In this document: one piece after another, positions 14,001 to 25,603 of the stretch
Position numbering within the stretch: the first letter of the stretch is position 1
Layout: every line of letters begins with the position of its first letter
NCBI GenBank assembly: GCA_035771175.1
Contig: CM069593.1
Coordinates: 14,025,908-14,089,907, forward strand
Length of the DNA stretch: 64,000 nucleotides
Reading direction: 5' to 3'
Source of the DNA: Paratinospora sagittata
Lineage: Eukaryota > Streptophyta > Magnoliopsida > Ranunculales > Menispermaceae
Position numbers and translations under genes: made by a program
The notes under the pieces: generated by a model
The model's input: only the letters and a program-made list of their open reading frames with translations
What the model was told of the DNA's origin: nothing
The model's database searches: none

Positions 14001-14517
14001 ATTATTGCTCTCTACTACAAGATAGTTGTGCATGTGTGCAATAATTCATGTTAGGATCACAATTATTAATAAATATACTACTTGTAAAAATTAATTATGG
14101 TGTAATTATTATGATAGACAAAGGATTTATTGTCTATTACAAGATCAAGGGAAAACAATAAAGATCATTTTTTTTTCTCAGCATATATGTATATGGAAAC
14201 AATTAACCATGTGTATGTATGAGCTTTTTATTATCTGTTTGTAATTTCTTTAGTGATTTGCTACTATCTGAAAACTCGAAAAGAGACTAAAGGAAGTTTA
14301 AAGAAAAATAAGTACGATGATAGTGACCATAGATATATGTTCCTGAGAACACAGGCTATTAGGGAAGAGGGACAAGGAAGATGAAAGAAGATTGATGCCA
14401 AAAGAAAATTGACAAAAGAAAGAAAGAGATGTAGAGAGATAGAAATAAGAAAGAGAAAATTTAACAAACAAAAATATATGTAAACAGTTTCATTCAAGCA
14501 AGTAATTATGTGCAATT
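8041..14517. other. 6.5-kb intergenic spacer between two zinc-finger genes
   Basis: AT-rich DNA. The first few hundred bases upstream of 8040 probably hold the promoter and 5' UTR of the 192-aa zinc-finger gene. A MITE-like copy lies at 10513-10677, and A and T tracts are frequent (for example 12940-12955). Open frames near 9426 and 12654 show no domain and are not called. The last part before 14517 is probably 3' UTR of the second zinc-finger gene. Confidence 0.4.
10513..10677 (+). repeat. MITE-like copy related to 5588-5726
   Basis: Begins GAGTAATGTTACATGG and ends with GATGTTACTTTA, so the outer ends are roughly inverted (AGTAAC against GTTACT). The interior has TATACACTATTGAAT and CGAATTATATATT, shared with the inverted copy at 5588-5726. 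It has no coding capacity. Exact boundaries and TSD are uncertain. Confidence 0.5.
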
Positions 14518-15402
14518 CTACTTCACCTGAGGCCTTTCACCAAGCCTGAGCTCAAGATCTAACTCCTCTATCTTGCTTGGGTCTAATCCAAGAACCTCTG
14601 ATTGAAGGTGATGCCTACCAACAGAGCCAGGTTTGAGGAAGAAAGGCAAAGAAGTAGCATCAATCTTCCGTTTCTTGCTTGGAAGCTCATCATCATCATG
14701 ATCACCTGATTCTGTAATTGACCTATTCCGATGCAAAACCAAATTCAAGTTCAAAGATGAATCCCTCTTAACAATATTATCTTCTCCCTTATCCAACAAG
14801 CTTATATCTTGTTCCATCAAATTCTTCTCTCCTAGCTTCGAATCGGAGACCGTAAGAACCCTAACACAAAATGAATTTGGGCGCGTTTGAGGATCACAAA
14901 TAAGAGACCTCTTTTGATGATGATCTTTTGCTGAAGAGACAAAGGCATGTTCACTACAATTCTCTTGAGAAGATAGAATTGAAACCATAGAAGATGAAAG
15001 AGGCGATGCAATAGTACTGTTAGGGTTATAGTTATGGTTCTTGTTGTATCCCAAACTTGAAACTTGAGATGGATGAACGCCCAGTGACTTAAGGTGACTC
15101 TGATCCGGATTGTGTTGAAGACGTTCACAGGTATTAGGATTTGGAGACTGTTTAAGCCTTGCTCTATCTCTTCTGTGCACGTTCATGTGACCACCTAGGG
15201 CTTGAGCTGACCTGAATTCTCTTCTACAAAAGCTACAAGAGTAAGACCTTGGTGGCCATACGCACCCTCCAAGAACCCCAGCTGAATCTTGTGCAAACGC
15301 TTGTTCTTCCCAGGATTCATTACTATAGGTTGTAGGAGCTTGAACATGAGATTTTTCAATGAGCTTCCTTCTCATCCATGTCCAGTAACTCCCTTGGTCC
15401 AT
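14518..15402 (-). CDS. SUPERMAN/ZFP10-like C2H2 zinc-finger repressor, 294 aa
   Basis: Single-exon nuclear transcription factor. The start is the ATG at 15402 ([14 protein letters not shown]). An upstream in-frame TTG would add eight residues but is unlikely. The W-rich N-terminus is typical of the SUPERMAN, RABBIT EARS and ZFP10/11 group. One finger lies at residues 56-76 (Cys56, Cys59, His72, His76) with QALGGH and [11 protein letters not shown] basic KKRK near 243-255 may be part of a nuclear localisation signal. The C-terminus [11 protein letters not shown] (281-291) is the EAR repression motif shared with the neighbour at 7462-8040. The region between finger and EAR is Ser/Asn-rich and has no known domain. 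Placement near ZFP10/11 is from overall architecture; a tree would decide. Confidence 0.92.
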   Translation of the reverse strand: MDQGSYWTWMRRKLIEKSHVQAPTTYSNESWEEQAFAQDSAGVLGGCVWPPRSYSCSFCRREFRSAQALGGHMNVHRRDRARLKQSPNPNTCERLQHNPDQSHLKSLGVHPSQVSSLGYNKNHNYNPNSTIASPLSSSMVSILSSQENCSEHAFVSSAKDHHQKRSLICDPQTRPNSFCVRVLTVSDSKLGEKNLMEQDISLLDKGEDNIVKRDSSLNLNLVLHRNRSITESGDHDDDELPSKKRKIDATSLPFFLKPGSVGRHHLQSEVLGLDPSKIEELDLELRLGERPQVK

Positions 15403-16438
15403 TGCACAAACAGTATTTGTGATCAAAGTACTTTAGCCTTGATATAATCACACAATATATAGCTAGATCAAATTGATGCAAGTCTGAAAGAGGACGAAGA
15501 AGAAGAAGAAGAAAGAGGTACACAAGTTTAGGGTTTCTGAATATGCAATAAGGTAGAGACACACAAAGAGGTACGTGAGAGAATCTAAGAAAGAAAGGAA
15601 GTTTCAGAACTGAAAAGTCTATTGCTAACTATAGTCGTTTGTATGGAAGAGGAAGAAGAAGTAGTGGTGGGGGCTCTTCTGTTTGGCTGTTCTGTAGTGA
15701 AGTCATTTTGAGAGAACATGTACTCAAGAGGTAGACAAGTTTGATATCATTGGGGATATTGTTTTGCTTGCATGTTTATGTTACTTGCGATAGGTGTGAC
15801 TATGATATTAGAAACTCTTATAATTATAAAATCCACATATATATAATATATTAATATTATAAAAAATTAAATTTGCTGCAGAAAGGTGTTGGGCTGTCCT
15901 AGCATGAGCAATTCTAGTAGGGTAACAAGTAATATTACCATAGAACACTGTGTTGCTGCAAATTCTATAGTCACGAGGCTTTTTGGGTACTTAATTATAT
16001 TTGTATGGAAAGAGTGTCTACACTTAGAAAAGAGTTCCAAGTAATATTCCTGCAAATTCCTACCCTTTTATAACCATACATTAATTGGTTGACAATACTA
16101 TGAAGTTATTTTAGGGCGAAAATTACCTTTTGTAGATTGCTCAATGTCAAAATCAAACTTCCACTTTTCTCTAGCAAAAAAAAAGTCAAAATCGATTATT
16201 TAAAATTTAAACCTAAAGAATTTAGACATATGACTTCAAAATCAAATAAAACTTCAAATAATAAAAAGCAAACTTTAGGTTGAAAATGATTCAAAGAGAG
16301 AAATTTTTTCCAAATGAAGTATAATCATCTTTTAAAATCTTAACAAAAACTCAAATCAAAGCTGTTTTTATTAATATTTTCCTAGTGAAAATCTACATGC
16401 ATTGCCCGTGATTTTTATTATAAATTAATTATAATAAA
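15403..16438. other. upstream region of the 294-aa zinc-finger gene
   Basis: Purine-rich leader region (GAAGAAGAAG near 15490-15510), consistent with a 5' UTR or promoter, followed by AT-rich spacer up to the solo LTR. No other gene was recognised. Confidence 0.4.
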
Positions 16439-16443
16439 TTATA

Positions 16444-18505
16444 TATAACACCCCGTAATTTTAATTACATATATACGTTAAATTACAAGTATATCAAGAT
16501 GTATAATACACATATTTTATATGTATGAGCTAAATATACACATGATAATACACGTATTTGATAGGTATGAGCTAAATATGCGCGTGTATGAGTAGTAGTA
16601 AATAAATAAACTTATACAATGCAGATGATACATATGAGATCATCTAATATGAGTGCTTACAATTAAAAAAATGGAGTTGAATTAAATTGATTAATTTATG
16701 AGGTTGGTTAATGAAATATGTGGATAGGAGTATGATTTAAGGACTTAATGCATAATGCATAGTATGATATAATACATGTGTGTATATGAATACATGTGAA
16801 ATAAGTGAATTATTAAATGGTGTAGATTGAAATTGAATTATTAAATGACTTATATGAATGAGATGAGTTGAATTGAATGGAATTTGATGGAGGAGTTGGT
16901 TATTAAGGGGAGCCTAGGTGTATTGGATCATTTTTATATAAACTATCATTTCTCTTTTTTCTAAGCTCTCTCCACGTGTAAAAGAGGAAGGATAAAAAAA
17001 TAAAAAAAAAATAAAACTTAAATAGAAATCAAAATAAGAAGGAAAGGAAGTTGCAGAACGAGAAGAAGAAGAACCGAAACGAGAGAAAGGAAGAACGGAA
17101 GGGAGAAACGCGGGATTCGTGTCAAGTTCGGCCTCGCGGGATATGTGAACAGTGATGTGCATCCAATGAAACTCCGGTTTGAGATCATAGAATCGTAGAG
17201 AACTGAATTTCGGACGTTTCGATGCTAAGATTGTGATTTTTGGATATGATTTGATAGTTTTAGTAACTAAGTATATGGTGTCGTGAAAATATGATTTTGA
17301 CACCTATTTTCACTGTTCTATCTTGTGAAAATATCTAGATTGACCACAGAAACGAGATAGTAGTTTCTTCAACTGCTTATGAGTCCTAAATGGATTTATT
17401 ATTCGTGATTTGAAGTGAGTTGAGAAATTAAAGATGTAAATAGATATGAATACATGAAATTGAATTATGGAGTGATTGTGACAGGTTAACTTAGTTGGAT
17501 TTAACTTGGAGCTGGACTCGAAAGCGACGATGATTGGGTTTAAGTTGAATGTGTTGTACTATGAGTATAGTTTTCTTGATTTGGTTCTTGTATGGCATTG
17601 TACGCATATAAAATGTTTGATTATATGCATGTTATATTTATATATAATGCATTGAGTTTTATGGATCATGCAAACTGATTTTAGCAATTGGAGTTTGTAA
17701 TGATGAGGTTTTGCGATTCCACATTATGATTTCGTTAAGAATTAGACCCGGATGAGGTTTTGCGAGTCCTCATTGTCAGTAGGTCTGTCTTAACAAGGGT
17801 TGCGACCCTTAAAATGACTGTAAATTGGGTAATGAGAGGCTGTGTCTACCTTGTACGACCATACAAGGGTTAGACCCTCTCTCTTGCCTTGCGGAGGAGG
17901 GAGATTGTGCATTGTGTTATTGAAAACTCATGCAATTTATGTTGTTGACATGTATAATATATTCGTTGAATGATGCATGTGTTGAATAAGTGTTTGAAAT
18001 GATTTTAAATGTCATATTTCTCTAAATGTATATAATTGTCATCTCAAGAACTATATTCACTGAGCTGTTGTTTGCTCACCCCATTTCCTCCAATATTTCA
18101 GGTATTGAGTCGAAGGGAAAAGGAAACTCCGTGAGTGATAATAACGTGAGCCTTCGTTTGGTATGTGTATGTAAGCTTGGAGGAAATAGCTTATATTTTT
18201 GTTATTTTGATATGTATACTTATCACACATTATAGATATATGTATTATCATCTAGATGGGATGTGTGGGCATATATATATAGCTTCATATATTGGATGAT
18301 GAAATGAAAATGTGATTTGTGAATGAATGGAATGATTATAGAGATTTATATTGGATTTGAGTTGTGAGATATTAAAAAATAAATTCTATAAATATTGGGA
18401 GACTACGTGAAGGCTGACATTGTATTATATATTGTATATGAGATATACAGTGTATAGTACACTGTGCCGATCATGACATCAGCCTACGTCAGGGGCGTCG
18501 TAACA
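16444..18505 (+). mobile_element. solo LTR of the Ty3/gypsy family found at 36703-47740
   Basis: Aligns throughout with both LTRs of the 36.7-47.7 kb gypsy element. It starts with TATAACACCCCG, corresponding to TGTAACACCCCG, and ends GGGGCGTCGTAACA, corresponding to GGGGCGTCGTGACA. It is flanked by a perfect 5-bp TSD, TTATA, at 16439-16443 and 18506-18510. No internal region or second LTR is present, so it is a solo LTR left by recombination between LTRs. The terminal TG has become TA, and another G near the right end has become A. It is 2,062 bp and keeps blocks that are deleted from one or other LTR of the nested copy. Confidence 0.92.
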
Positions 18506-18510
18506 TTATA

Positions 18511-21481
18511 ATTATAAGTTGTATAAAAGTAAGGATAAAAGGGTAAGTTAAGAGTCTTCTCATTAATCCAATCAAGCATCCATATGATACTGTTTTGTTT
18601 GGTCCATAATGTTGTAATTATGGCTCGAAAGCTTTGTATTCTTTTATTGCCAGCTAAAATGCCATGTGCCTTATGTTTTTACGAAAAATGTTAAGGAGAT
18701 TGAAATCATCACACCAATTGCTACATATTTGATGTGTCAAACATCCACATTAGGTTTGTAATTTCATTGAAAAATATGTTATTTTGATGTATTAAAGTTA
18801 AAAGCTAATATGACAGTGATTTGTAGCATTAATAGGTGTAGTGTTTTCAATCTATGTAGCATTGTTCATTATTCTACTCACCCTCCCTTAACCCTTTTTA
18901 ACTTTATGGCCCACATACTTGTGGCTCATTTCTTACTACATTCACATGACAAATCAATTTATTTGCTAATTTCCATCCATCCTATTTACTTACGTAGCCT
19001 AGTGGTTAATTACCACTCGCCTTTCAATTTCATTTATCACTTTTGTTATAATCATAGCATATAATTACTTTGTAACATAAGTTCTTCATTTGAATTGAAT
19101 CAAGTTAAAAAACATAACTCGCTCATAATTATATAATCAATGTCCAATCACAATATATATTACACCATGCTTAATTAGTCTTTTTTTTTTCATTTATGTT
19201 TATTTTAATTGAGCGTAATAGTAACCGTGGTAATAATATTAATGGAAAGGAGCAACCCTTCCAATATGGGCGTCACATTCACCGGCTAAAAGCCAAAATC
19301 CACTGATCTTGTTTCAACCATCTGATGCCGAATACTGAAATTCTATACCATGAAATGATAGAACTTTTTTTATTAAAAAAATAAATGAAAAAGGAGAATG
19401 GATTTGTTATAAAATGCTGAACACGAGGAAATAACACAAATATATTTATATTATAAAAATAACGTTACTTTGAAATTTGTGTCCCGGTCTAAAACTATGT
19501 TTAATGTTTAATTAGGTTTTGTAAGTGGGAGAATTAAGCAGATTACAGGTTTCTCGGTTTCACATTAAGTTGGGTATCCAGCATTCCATTCCAGCTAATG
19601 GGGATAGATACCTATATTTGGATAAAACCATGTACATACTCATCATGACGTATGTGACATAACATAATTGTCAAATCATAGAGCATTAAAATCAGAATCT
19701 AAAGAGATTATATTAATTATATATTACTTGTTGTAGACGTTACCGAGATAGCAACTTGAGAATGTTTAGAATGTTAATCAGAGAGATTTAGACCGAGAGT
19801 TGCATGTGAATTATTTCTATTAATCTTTTATTTAAATGGGTGTTTGTGTGTGTAAAAGATTGATCGGGGCATGTGGCTGTTCATTCAAATTCAAAAATTT
19901 AATAGTCGCTCTTTGAAATTGGAGGTTTCTAATATAATATATTATATTATCTATAATATTCGTCAGTTTCCTATTTAGTAAAAATTTGGTCTCAATACCT
20001 TAAAATAAGCAAATTACCTATTTTTTTTAATATAATAACTATTCATTTAAAAAATATATATATACATATAATAACTATTCATTTATATATATATTTGGCA
20101 TAAAAACTTAATGTGAAAGCAAGAAACTTGTAATCTAGGTAATTCCTTGCACTATAGACTACATGTAGGGGCACTTACACTTGCTGGGGGACGTCACTCT
20201 CTTCATTCCTTGGGACTTATTCATAAAAAATTAGTCAGTGCATATAAGTTAGCCTTGAGACCCCGGTTACCAAAATAAGCTTAAAGAATATCATTTATTT
20301 TCTTGAGAGTAAGAACATTTTCTATTTAGAAATAATAATAAATGTTAATAGAAACACTATTTGTAATGGATAAATTACCTAAAATAATATTAAATTTTTT
20401 TGGTAAAAATAATAGAAAAGGGATATATACGAAACCATCACAACTCATTTCACCATCTCATATAGTACATGGAGCTTGCACCGCCATTATTTAGCAACAA
20501 AATGAGAGAATGAAAAAATCAAATTGAAAGAAATAGTGTACCTCTAATTATCTGCCCCCCATTTATTCCTTTATTGGGGAGGGTCAGCCTTAATGTCTCT
20601 GTCTCCGGAAAGATTAGTCTCGCTTAAAGAGAATGAGAACACATCTCGGATGTCGAAAAATTAATATTAAAAAATAAAATAAAAAAGACAAAATAATTGA
20701 TACCACTTGAAGGGCGCAATTAAGAATATTGCTTTTTCTACTATGAAAATTAATGGACCATGAAAATGTTATTTGGACTACAAAAAGTGTAACCATACCA
20801 TCAACTATACTATCATTGTCATTTGACATGCATATATTATCTCAAAAAAACAAACAAAAAGATATGTATATATTACTATATTAAAGTAATCTTAAGAATT
20901 AATCTATGTGTTGCAAGAATCATGCATTAAAATGTGATTTAATGCAATTCAAAGGTGTCGAAGGACTGATGTAATTTGCATTGCAGTACAATTCAATCAA
21001 TATTATAGCATCGCTCCTATCTTTAAATTAATGAATCGTTACCAAATCTTACTCCACAAATTAATTAATTTTATTACTTGGACGCACAGTCATAACCAAT
21101 CTGCACTAGTTAAACACATGGAAAATGATTTGATGTATTCCATGCATGCACCTCATCATTGCTGACCACATTCTGTATTAAATGCTCCTTAATTATATAA
21201 TTTCCGTTAGGCTTAGTTAGCTACCGACATCCCTTTTTTATTTTTACCAAAAAAAACTGGCAACCAAAGACCTTTATAAATTAACAATGAAGTATATTTC
21301 TTGATAATTTAAAGTAGCTAGGAAGATGACTGTGGTACACAACAAAGAAAGACTTAAAGGAGAAACAAACAAAGATGGTAGGAAATAAAGAAACAAGAGC
21401 TGAGAATGACTGAAAAATAAAGAATCATCTCTTGTTAAGTGTTCCCATCATATCTTATATCACCCAAACTATAACTTCTTC
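18511..21481. other. intergenic, no gene seen
   Basis: AT-rich spacer with many A and T tracts. No coding exon, RNA gene or clear transposon end was recognised. Confidence 0.4.
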
Positions 21482-21489
21482 AAGCAAAC

Positions 21490-21761
21490 CTTTTTTTTTT
21501 TTTTTTTTTTTTTTTTTCTTTTTTTTTTGTGGAGTAGAAACAAGCACGGCCTCCTTAACCAGTTGGAGACCCGACCCGTCCTAACTTGTAGGGACTAGTC
21601 CTCACACCAACCCGCATCAGTTAAAGATTTATTAAGGGTGATAAAGCTTAAAATTACTGATTGAACCAACATAACCTGATAATCGAACCAGCAACGTCTA
21701 AGCGTCAAGGGGTGAAGAGTTTCAGCCTCGAATCATCAAACTAATGCCACGTTGGCTCTTT
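21490..21761 (-). mobile_element. tRNA-derived SINE, ~272 bp, with TSD AAGCAAAC
   Basis: A long T tract (21491-21528 with one C) is the poly(A) tail of a minus-strand retroposon. On the minus strand, near the other end, GGTTCGATTAT matches the start of the pol III B box. TGGCATTAGTTTG lies 5' of it as an A-box-like element. AAGCAAAC stands on both sides (21482-21489 and 21762-21769). The match extends loosely to TTCAAGCAAAC against TTTAAGCAAAC. The body is GC-richer than its surroundings. It seems a different family from the SINE at 4507-4706. Confidence 0.75.
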
Positions 21762-21769
21762 AAGCAAAC

Positions 21770-24700
21770 TTTAAATTCAATCATTCCTTTTTTTTTCTAA
21801 TTAAAAACTCCAAATAATTGCTAGCTCCAACCATGCTACTGTACATTGTTTTTTTTTTTTTTTTATCAATTTCTTAATTTAATTTTGTCTACTTGTGGAA
21901 CGTGTTTCGAATCCTAGGTGGGTCATGGATTTCAAGATCAAGTCAATAATCGATGTTCGGAGTCAATCAAGGCATTCCAACTTCCATTTTAAAATTCAAT
22001 GCGTCTCTTTGTTTCATTAGTTTTATCATCTAATACGTGTTATTAATTTCTTTATAGTATTTTTGTTGGGTAGGTAAGATGGGTCCTGCATGCCCTTGGA
22101 GGTTGATATTGACCACTTCACCACCTAGTTAGTCGAACACGCCAACGACTCGTGCGGCGTCCGGAGAACAACAAAAGTAGGAAAACATATACAAACTTTA
22201 GAAGTAGTGCTTTTGGCTTAAATTTTTATCAAAACTACTACTTTACTTAAAGAAGCTACTTTTTCAACTTCTGTTTATGAAAGTTGTTAAGTAAGATGTT
22301 CTTATTTAAACTATGGTGTACTCTAAATCGTGATAAAGAACAAATAGGCTAAAAATATCATTTAAGTTAAAAAATAAAACCATTTTTTAAATTCTCAACT
22401 AAACATTTCTATGATGGCAAAAACACTTTTACAACAAACTTCTCCAACAAGTCTTCACGAGTTTTTCTACAAGTTTTTTTATAAACACTTTCAAGTATAA
22501 TAAAAGCAAAAACTATATTAAACAAGACCAGTATTAATATCAGTGATGAGAAATCTTGTTATATATAGCTTTGTTCCTTAATTTTCTTAAGAACATTGAA
22601 ATATAGATCATACCCACAAGATTATAATCTAACTAAAAATAACAAATTAAGAAATAGAAGAGTATATATGTGAATATTAACAAATTGAAGTGTGACATAG
22701 GTCCACCGTCCACGTTGCATTAGACTATGGGTCAGTAACTTTTTCATAGAAAACGCGAATAATCCTTTCTTGGTTTGTAATTAATTTGACTGATAAGATG
22801 AGAAATAGTCCATTCTTGCAGTCGGTCTTAAATAAAATGGAGAAGATCATAGCGTCACTCAGTGCCATGTGAGTAGTTGTTGAGAGAGAGAAGAGCAAGA
22901 GTTCGTGAAAGCCAAAGGTATAGACAAGATAGAAGGGGGAGAAGGCACCCTCTTAATTAAATATATTAATTAGATCACTACACTTCAGTTAAGGGACTAA
23001 GACTAGTTAATTAAAATACTAGTGAGATTGTCCCTCTCTTCTAGACAGATTCCACCTAACGTGTCTTTATTCTCAACTTGTTTTAAAATAAAGAAATTAA
23101 TTAAAAAAAAAAAATCTACGCTCTTATCTAATAAGGTTACTCCTACAATGGCATTATTAATCCATAAAACTAATATTAGTAGTCCTGCTAATTGTGCATA
23201 TTATGCATTATAAAATATTTCCTCCTATACATGGAAAATTATTACGATATTACGGAACATGTTCCGTAATATCGTAATAAAAATAAAGAAAAGAAATAAG
23301 AAGTGTATGTTAGTTGATTGTAGAGAAAATGAACAAATTATACATTACATGTATAGGAAATTGAAAACTTATACTAATGAAAAAAAATCTTCAACGTACA
23401 CAAATGAACTCGATATAAATCTCAAAGTACGATTGCACAAATTACCAGCGTATATAAACAGTGTACAGAAATATTTAAAATATAAAAAACGCATTTGTTT
23501 GATTAAAATCTAAAAATATTTTTTCAAAGTTTATATAATAAAAAATATGTTCTCAAGAAATAACCAAACGAAGCCTAATATTTTAATGTTTTTAGAGAAC
23601 AAATTGCCTAAAAAAAATTATTTTTTAAGTTTTACCAACTAATTACATAAAACAAATCGGGGTATTCTCGTAGATTGCAACATGGAAATAGAGTCCGACC
23701 ACAAGTTGTCCACGACATGACACTTGGTGACTTGATGTTCCATTTATTATATATATATATATATTTTGCATGGGAATGGCAGAGCCCGGGATCAGTGGAA
23801 AACTGTCACTTCTCATTACTCTTTCTCAGTTTTGTTTATTTATGATTCGTCCTTGCTTAAGCGCTGAGTCTAGAGAGTTTTAATATTATAGGATTTAAGT
23901 CAATATAAGCTTTAACCCACTTGTATTACCATTTCCATTTCCAGGCTCCTTCCTCCTTTGTTCCCTCTAATTCAAGTGACGCTGTGCCGCCGTAAACTCC
24001 TGAATTCAGATAAATTAATTTCGCCTAAAAACAAAAAAAACACACCACCTAAATGCCAAAAAACCAATTAACCTACAAAAAAATTGTATTCCATTTTCTA
24101 AGCTATGGTCATCATAATATGAAAGTATTAGAGTGAGGTTCCTAGTAAGCATACATCCTACTTTCACCCGCAAGGTCACGGTCACCCACTAAATTAAAAA
24201 GAAAACAATAAAAAAAAGCAAAAAATTATATAATAATCATTTGAAAATTTGTCTTTCTTATGTGAATAGAATGACTTGTAATAATTACAGCAAAAATTAA
24301 ATAAATGCATCACTGTCTCAGAGTTTACGAATACCGGGAAGATGTGGTCGTCTTATTAATCAATGTTACTGGACGACTATATATAAATGTCTTACCCGTT
24401 GTACTTTGAGGAAGCCATGCTATTGGAATATATATATATATATATATATGGTATATACACCACCTTTTAATATAAAAGGCTCCTTTGTTACTTAATTAGT
24501 TGTCTTTTACGGAACTCCGATCAACCATTTGACCAGTAAAGAAATATTCAGATGTAATTAATTAAGTGTTTTCAACCAAAGATCATATCGTCCGTCAAAG
24601 CACAGAATTACTCTACTTATTATTTATTCCAAGTCTTATTTCCAACATCTTTTTAGTATTTGCAATATAGAATCACCATATACATACAAGTCATTTTAAA

Positions 24701-25029
24701 CCAATGAATGAAAGACAACGACAGCCCCAAAAAAACATATGGGAACCAAATATCCACGCGATGACCCAATAAGGCCACAACAAAACCCCCCCAAATGGGG
24801 CACAATTTGAGGTGAGGGAAATAGATACCTAACTAAATGAACTACTGTCAAAAAATAAAAACCAGATAGGTTCAAGTTCGAACTTGATTTCAACTATCTG
24901 CAATCCATAGAAAGATAAAGCCCCCTTCTAGTCATCAAGGTGCAAATGATTGAATGGCATATGATTGCTAAACTTGGTTGCTAACAAGGCGGTAGAAGAC
25001 TACAGATGCCACAATTTACCAAAAATGGT
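21770..25029. other. intergenic, palindrome and microsatellites only
   Basis: AT-rich spacer. It holds a perfect palindrome (23239-23280), TA runs near 23750 and 24428-24449, and T tracts near 21850. No gene was recognised. Confidence 0.4.
23239..23280. repeat. 42-bp perfect palindrome without spacer
   Basis: Two 21-base arms, 23239-23259 and 23260-23280, are exact reverse complements meeting at GGAACA|TGTTCC. Pairing stops at 23238/23281 (A opposite A). No loop separates the arms. It lies in AT-rich spacer about 20 bp after an unrelated open stretch and is not part of any recognised gene. Confidence 0.95.
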
Positions 25030-25445
25030 TTTCAAAACAGATTTTGCAAAGGCTTACTATTCAATTGATTGAGAGTTTCTTGATTTTGTCACTAAAAAGA
25101 AAGGCCTGGGTGAGAGGCGATGTAAGTAGATTATTGGATGCCTTTACTCCGTTACATTCTCTATGATCATTAATGGGAAGCCTAGAGGAAAATTTTCGAG
25201 TGAGAAAGGACAAGGCAAGGTGATCCATTGTCCCTGTTTCCCTTTACTTCAATGGCAGATGGGTTGGGAAGGTCGATGGATAAGGGCCAAGCAATGTTCA
25301 ATGATTCAAGGATTCAGGGATCAGGCGTGATAATGTGGAAGTTTGCAACTGCAATACGCAAATGACGCTCTTAGGCTCATAATCTAAGGTCCTGAACGCG
25401 ATTCAGCTTCTAAAATGCTTTTCCCTGCCTTCAAGATTGAAGGTT
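25030..25445 (+). pseudogene. decayed LINE (non-LTR) reverse transcriptase fragment
   Basis: Conceptual translation in shifting frames shows the order of plant L1-type reverse transcriptase motifs. First comes MVFKTDFAKAYYSID (compare FKxDFEKAYD). Then IINGKPRGKF, then a frame reading RQGDPLSLFPFTSMADGLGR (the RQGDPLSP block). Last is LQYANDAL, a mutated form of the YADD catalytic box. At least one frameshift and several stops break it. No endonuclease domain, 3' tail or TSD was found. It is a relic with no function of its own. Confidence 0.75.
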
Positions 25446-25452
25446 GACATGG

Positions 25453-25603
25453 CCAATGATTTTTAGCTGCTTCAAACAAGTGCGCAATGCAAGAAAGGAC
25501 CAGCAAGGGCATGCAATAAAGAGATCTGCACAATTAATAGGCTGTTCAAATACTAGGGAAGGATTAATGATTTTCAGTTGCTTCAAACAAGCGCTCAATG
25601 CAA
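25453..25603. repeat. imperfect direct repeat, two ~37-bp copies
   Basis: A segment starting AATGATTTT and continuing GCTTCAAACAAG through CAATGCAA occurs at about 25453-25490 and again at about 25566-25603, with few mismatches and about 113 bp between starts. Its origin is unclear; it lies just after the LINE relic. Confidence 0.7.

Noticed and set aside
16914..18251. Several open frames within 16.9-18.3 kb
   Set aside because: They lie inside the solo LTR and recur at the corresponding places in the other LTRs; non-coding LTR sequence.
23239..23280. Palindrome as a microRNA precursor or intrinsic terminator
   Set aside because: There is no loop between the arms and no flanking stem structure typical of plant microRNA precursors; bacterial-type terminators do not apply to nuclear DNA.
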